A stretch of DNA of 64,000 nt. Source: Taudactylus pleione (taxonomy: Eukaryota > Chordata > Amphibia > Anura > Myobatrachidae). Shown here piece after piece: positions 59,816-64,000 of the stretch (position 1 is its first letter; every line of letters begins with the position of its first letter). The DNA is taken from positions 1 through 64,000 of the forward strand of contig JAUIMM010000213.1 of the NCBI GenBank assembly GCA_031769625.1, read 5' to 3'. A program made the position numbers and the translations under genes. The notes under the pieces were generated by a model. That model did no database searches. It was given only the letters and a program-made list of their open reading frames with translations, and was not told the DNA's origin.

Positions 59816-60516
59816 AAGTATCCTTATCACCATCACAAATGTTACTTAATTGCAGATGTTTGTGTCTTTAGGCCATGCAGTTTTACAATACAATTTAAAT
59901 GCCCTTATATTTATGTATTAAACAGTGTTGAAGTGGCAAAGTGTGGAAGTGATCCAAAGCAATCAATCAGTTCCAAATATGCAATTACCTTAAACGGTAG
60001 TAAAATGTACCTCAAATCTGATGTTTTTCTACAGGCAAGCACATCAATCTACCACTTACCTAATGTTCGCATTACTGTTTAGGGCAAGACAAATGTTCAT
60101 ATTATAACACCTTAAGACATTTATGCCTATAATGGCTAAATGTTATTTGTTTATTATTTGTAACAAAAAAATTTGTGGAAAAACATTAGGAAGTAATGGT
60201 GTCTTTCAGGATTAACCAACTGTACATCCAGTTACACTGTTTTTCTGCCCTTGAAATTTGTTGTAACATTTTTTTTAAAAAATACAACAAAAAGCCTCTG
60301 ACATTGTAAATAAAGATTACCTAAAAATGCAGTTATTTTATGCCACATGTGTAAGTATCATGAGTTGGTATCATGTCAAAAACCTCTTTGGAAATATATT
60401 TAAACTAAAAATGGAGTAATTTTAGGGCACATGTGCAAGTTGCAGGTGTGTGCTATGCAGGCAAACATAAATGTACTATAAGTATTAGGTATACTTTTGT
60501 TTATCGTACAAACACA
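59816..60516. other. Interior of the Harbinger relic, no gene recognised
   Basis: AT-rich spacer between the transposase and the nested MITE. The open frame reaching 60082 is the out-of-frame continuation of the transposase end and has no further known domain. Confidence 0.4.
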
Positions 60517-61115
60517 GAACCTCATTCAGAGCCGGACGCTATTTGCGCTCGTTCGTTCAGAAAAAAGGGGTGGCTATTCAAATGAACCGTTCGCTCTTTG
60601 CGGTCTGTTCACGCCTCTAGGTCTGAACGAGCGAACCAAACATGTGGTCGTTTTTTGGAAAACTACGCCCCCTTGCCGCTCGCATCCTACATCATGTCCT
60701 CTATTTATTAGATTAATCGAGTACATCGACCAGCGTATGAACTGCTCGCTATTCTTGTGGTTGGTTTTTCCTACCGCAATCTTGCGAGCAGTTCTGACTA
60801 TAAAATAACCCAGTGACGTGGTCAATGACGCTGCTGTATTAATTATGCACACCCATAAAATGCCCATTTTGACCTTTAAGCACGCCTGCGTTCGGATCTC
60901 CACTCCCCGTTTTCAAGCACCTTCCCCTGTTACCACCCACATACGCCTCCTCCTGTCACTCAAAATAGCAGGCATTCGCTATTTAGCGAACAAATGATTT
61001 TCGTCCGCACTGACTGGGTCGTGCATGCATATTACGATCCATACGCATGCGCAGTTGTGCAAACATCGCTCGGAACGAACAAGCGGCCGCTTACGAGCGG
61101 CTCTGAATCAGGCCC
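60517..61115. mobile_element. Harbinger-like MITE (copy E, other subfamily)
   Basis: The left end is CCTCATTCAGAGCCGGACGC and the right end CGGCTCTGAATCAGGCCC, with ACA on both sides (60514-60516, 61116-61118). The terminal ~20 bp match copies A-D but the 599-bp interior is different, with many CG- and GCTCGTTCG-type words. Open frames on both strands inside it are not genes. Confidence 0.7.
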
Positions 61116-61118
61116 ACA

Positions 61119-62339
61119 GTACCAGTGTACCGTCCCTAGGGGGGTATAATTGAAGTAGTACCTCCATTTATGTAGTGTGTGTTTTACTTTCAAAATTGGC
61201 CTGAAATGGTGAAACATATACCTTTGGGGTGGCTCATAGAGAGAATTACTCCCACATAAGTTTCAACACATTAATTACACACTAACAGTTTTAAAAAGTT
61301 TTTTGTAAACTTATTGGGTTTATGGAATAAACCACATTCAAAATGCAGAATTTTTCTAGCAGAAATCTAGGTACAAAAGTGAATGGTACAAGATTATACC
61401 AAATTGTAAATAAAACATTCCAGATCAAGCACAATTAGCATGTTCCTGTTACAGTTCAAATGTAATTGAACATTTTGTAAAAATTGGGAACAGTGCAAAC
61501 TATATTGTTTTTAAATAAACATTTACAGCCTTCCCCTAGGTGTACCCCTGCCATCCAGGGCCTGTTAAAACTCACCTCTCTTAGGTTCTGTTATGTAGTA
61601 GTGGTCATGTTTGCAGTTCTGTTTGTTTGTTTGTTTTTGGTAGCCATCAACACTGGTATTGACTATCACATTGACCATAAATCCTTTAATTTGGGAATGG
61701 ATCATTGACACAATCCACCACCACAAGTGTCATGTGGCACCCCATAGTGCCATAGCACCCACTTTGAAAACTGCTGTGCTAATGTATGCTATTTTACTGT
61801 CTGTTATTGTTTGGCTTAATTTGGGGGCGTGGAATGTTAATGTCTATGTTTAACTTTCACAGACTTATCTTCCAGATTTGGGGATCAAGGCCCAGCAGAC
61901 TCTGATCATGACTCCATTCTTCTTTCTGGGGGAGCCTCCAGATGCCTCTGTGTTTTAGGCCATCTAGGAGGTGGCACAGAGGATGGAGCTACAAGCAAAA
62001 CATTACTAAACAGTACTAAATAAGAAAGGTTTAGACATTAGTAAACTGACAATTAGTACAAAAACACATTTTATGTTAAATTAATAATGAAAAAAAACAG
62101 AGGTATTTGCTTCCACAACACTGGTTCATATTAAAAACACAAACAGTTCAAACAAGTTTGGTACTGTTACTAGTTACCTTTTTCCCTGCCAGAAATTTAC
62201 CACAAAAGTACTGGCATGTGTTACATATATACTACTATATTTTTGCAGCTTTAAAAGTACATAAAGTGAATGTTTTAGAGGTGTTAAGCAACAGTATACC
62301 CTACATAACAGGTTCTAATACAAAGTGCAAACAATATTT
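61119..62339. other. Interior of the Harbinger relic, no gene recognised
   Basis: AT-rich spacer between the nested MITE and the Myb/SANT pseudogene. Short open frames show no known domain. Confidence 0.4.
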
Positions 62340-62673
62340 AGCTTAATATGGCTACTTGCCAAGCTAGCTGGGGACATCCATGTCACACATGTGCATACAC
62401 TGCACAATTTCTGGAAGAATGTGGACCATTCAGTGGCCCCAGTGTGAAATGCTGCCTTGGCCTCCTTCACCATCTTTTTCTTTACAAGGTGCTTTAGATC
62501 AGAAAACCTCTTGTTGCAGGTCTCTGCATTCCTCCAGATTGACCACCCCTGACCAAATAGTATTCTTGAAGCAGGCAGAGCACCTGGCAGCCTTCCATCT
62601 AAAAATAAGCTTGTGGTACTTCTTCACACCCATCACCAATGTGAGATTTTCTGCAAACATGAACTTCTAACAG
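62340..62673 (-). pseudogene. Harbinger Myb/SANT-like protein pseudogene
   Basis: On the minus strand FAENLTLVMGVKKYHKLIF is followed by an IW...V...C stretch and, after a frameshift, RNAETCNKRFSDLKHLVKKK. This matches the Myb/SANT-like domain of Harbinger accessory proteins (F..E....L...V...Y..LF ... W..I ... RKRWSDLK), which bind DNA and help the transposase. At least one frameshift breaks it. It is convergent with the transposase pseudogene. Confidence 0.65.
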
Positions 62674-62700
62674 GACAAAATAAAAACCACAATAAAGACA

Positions 62701-63821
62701 AAAAATAGACACAAACAGAAAACTGATAAGACAACAAATGTATACAAGACTACTTGTACACACCAAGCATCAATCATCAAAACTTTTTCTCTGAACTTCT
62801 CATTTTAAATCACAAGGTTTGGCCATTTGTGGGCATATCAATATAGTTTTCTAGGACAGCATTACATTTGACAGCTTCTGCCAATCAAAACAGGGTAGAA
62901 AGGCATATCCATGTGCATTTGTGTGGACTCAAGCATGATGAGGAACTTTCAGATGCACACTCATACTGCTATGTCATGGACTGTGAAAGAACTTTCATTA
63001 TACCCAAACTTTATGATATGAACAAAATATTCAATTAGACAATGACCTCCCAGCTAAACCCTGAAAGCTCTCCAACCTCATTAGCTTCTAGAGCCAGATA
63101 CCTAAATCTAGAATATTGTAATCTAGACCAAGCCACAGCTCTTACATTCTCTATTCCCAGAACTTGTCAGGATCTAAACATCACATTACATTGAAGACAC
63201 TGAAGCACCAGAGGTGTAAGCAATTGCACCACTGGCAAAGATTAAACCTTTTGCTGATTAATGGCATCTATATTGCTGAGGTTATCACACCACAACCCTA
63301 TACTGTGATTGCAAAACCATTTGCTCCAAAGCTACAATGCTACAGCAATAGGAAAGAGCTCAAGAAGAAAGAGCTCTCTGCTCAGTCCCCTGGAGACCCA
63401 GGCACCACACACCAGGAACCACTAAGGTAACAGCCAGAACCTGTGGAACAGGCTGCATCCATGAATAGCTGCAATTGTGAGGTATTCAAAATAGAGCCAA
63501 CACACCATAGAACAGTTATAAAATTCTCCAAGAAGGCAATCCAAAAGTTTAGATTACATTTGAGCTCATATGACAGATGGATAAAATGGTGAGACTTAGC
63601 AATTCCAAGTGTAGCTCTCTCAAATTCCTGCAGAAAACTCTATCCATGGGAATTACCTTACAAGAAAATTTAGGCAAGACTGACAATTATTGCACCTGAT
63701 GCAGGGTAAGCATCCCAGCAGTGAGACACAATGCAATGGAAGTGAGGAGCTTATCCCCTTTCTGAGGGAAGGCTGTAGCATCTGTTGTGGGTATCAATTT
63801 CATTACCCAAAAACAAACAAT
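62701..63821. other. No gene seen
   Basis: AT-rich sequence with A-rich strand bias. The open frame 63164-63430 has no known domain. The right end of the Harbinger relic is probably lost in here. Confidence 0.35.
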
Positions 63822-63996
63822 GGGGTATATTTACTAAAGTGAGAGTTTTTAGAAGTGGAGATGCTGCCCATATCAACCAATCAGATTCTAGCTATTATCT
63901 TCTAGAAGGTGCTAAAAAAATGTTAAGTAGACTCTGATTGGTTGCTATGGGCAACATCTCCACTTCTAAAAACTCTCACTTTAGTAAATATACCCC
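63822..63996. mobile_element. 175-bp palindromic MITE
   Basis: Terminal repeats begin GGGGTATATTTACTAAAGTG and extend about 50 bp with few mismatches; beyond that the arms (ACCAATCAGA / TCTGATTGGT) still pair. AAT lies on both sides (63819-63821, 63997-63999), a 3-bp duplication that fits a Harbinger-like source. It has no coding content. Confidence 0.8.
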
Positions 63997-64000
63997 AATG

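Larger units (their letters stand above)
58191..62700. mobile_element. Decayed Harbinger element
   Basis: A transposase pseudogene on the plus strand and a Myb/SANT pseudogene on the minus strand face each other, the two-gene make-up of animal Harbinger elements. A possible left end is GGGGTAAATTTACCAAG at 58191 preceded by TAA, a typical Harbinger target. No matching right end was found, so the right border is approximate. A MITE (60517-61115) is nested inside. Confidence 0.65.

Noticed and set aside
60497..60903. 103- and 109-codon open frames on opposite strands
   Set aside because: They lie within MITE copy E and mirror each other; no domain is recognised.

Overview
This is a repeat-rich eukaryotic nuclear window, most probably from an anuran amphibian. 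I infer that from the mix of element types: Penelope-like elements (PLEs) with a GIY-YIG endonuclease and hammerhead-type motifs, Tx1/L1-like LINEs, Harbinger and hAT relics and many fold-back MITEs. I found no host protein-coding gene, tRNA or rRNA. Every long coding trace belongs to a mobile element and nearly all are broken.

Region 1 (1-31646) is a tandem array of a ~9.5 kb unit. True unit borders are set by where the last copy leaves the repeat: 1808-11352, 11353-20897 and 20898-30421, preceded by the tail of another unit (1-1807). Copies differ by roughly a dozen or so substitutions each, plus one 21-bp deletion, and many differences are CpG transitions. Each unit holds about 2.4 kb of older repeats, a minus-strand PLE lacking its 3' half, a PLE leader plus partial pseudo-LTR (pLTR), a plus-strand PLE lacking its 5' half, a second pLTR-like piece with a minus-strand hammerhead-like motif, a CpG-rich array of ETS-like motifs, and a pLTR with a plus-strand hammerhead-like motif. 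Only the last copy runs into the complete pLTR end (30422-31646).

Region 2 (31647-44420) is older sequence. It holds a 550-bp multi-hairpin Harbinger-like MITE, a LINE 3' tail, a ~1.5 kb fold-back built from GATCGAC-type subrepeats, a hAT-like element carrying two minisatellites with an 8-bp target duplication, and a LINE ORF1 fragment split by a hAT MITE that has a perfect 8-bp duplication.

Region 3 (44420-56640) is one minus-strand Tx1/L1-like LINE whose ORF1 was split by a 7.7 kb PLE (48042-55758). The PLE is flanked by an 11-bp duplication, AAATAGAGGAG, and the LINE ORF1 reads on in frame across the join. This PLE has ~1.9 kb terminal repeats in inverted orientation, a broken ORF with RT (YIDD) and GIY-YIG parts, and a MITE at exactly the same nucleotide of the PLE coding region as in the array copies, but in the opposite orientation and from another subfamily.

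Region 4 (56640-64000) holds a plus-strand LINE RT fragment split by another MITE, a decayed Harbinger element with a transposase pseudogene (+) and a convergent Myb/SANT pseudogene (-), a nested MITE, and a 175-bp palindromic MITE at the window end. Nothing here forms a working operon-like system. The main interest is the structure of the PLEs, their self-cleaving-ribozyme-like motifs, the repeated MITE target and the recent 9.5 kb amplification.
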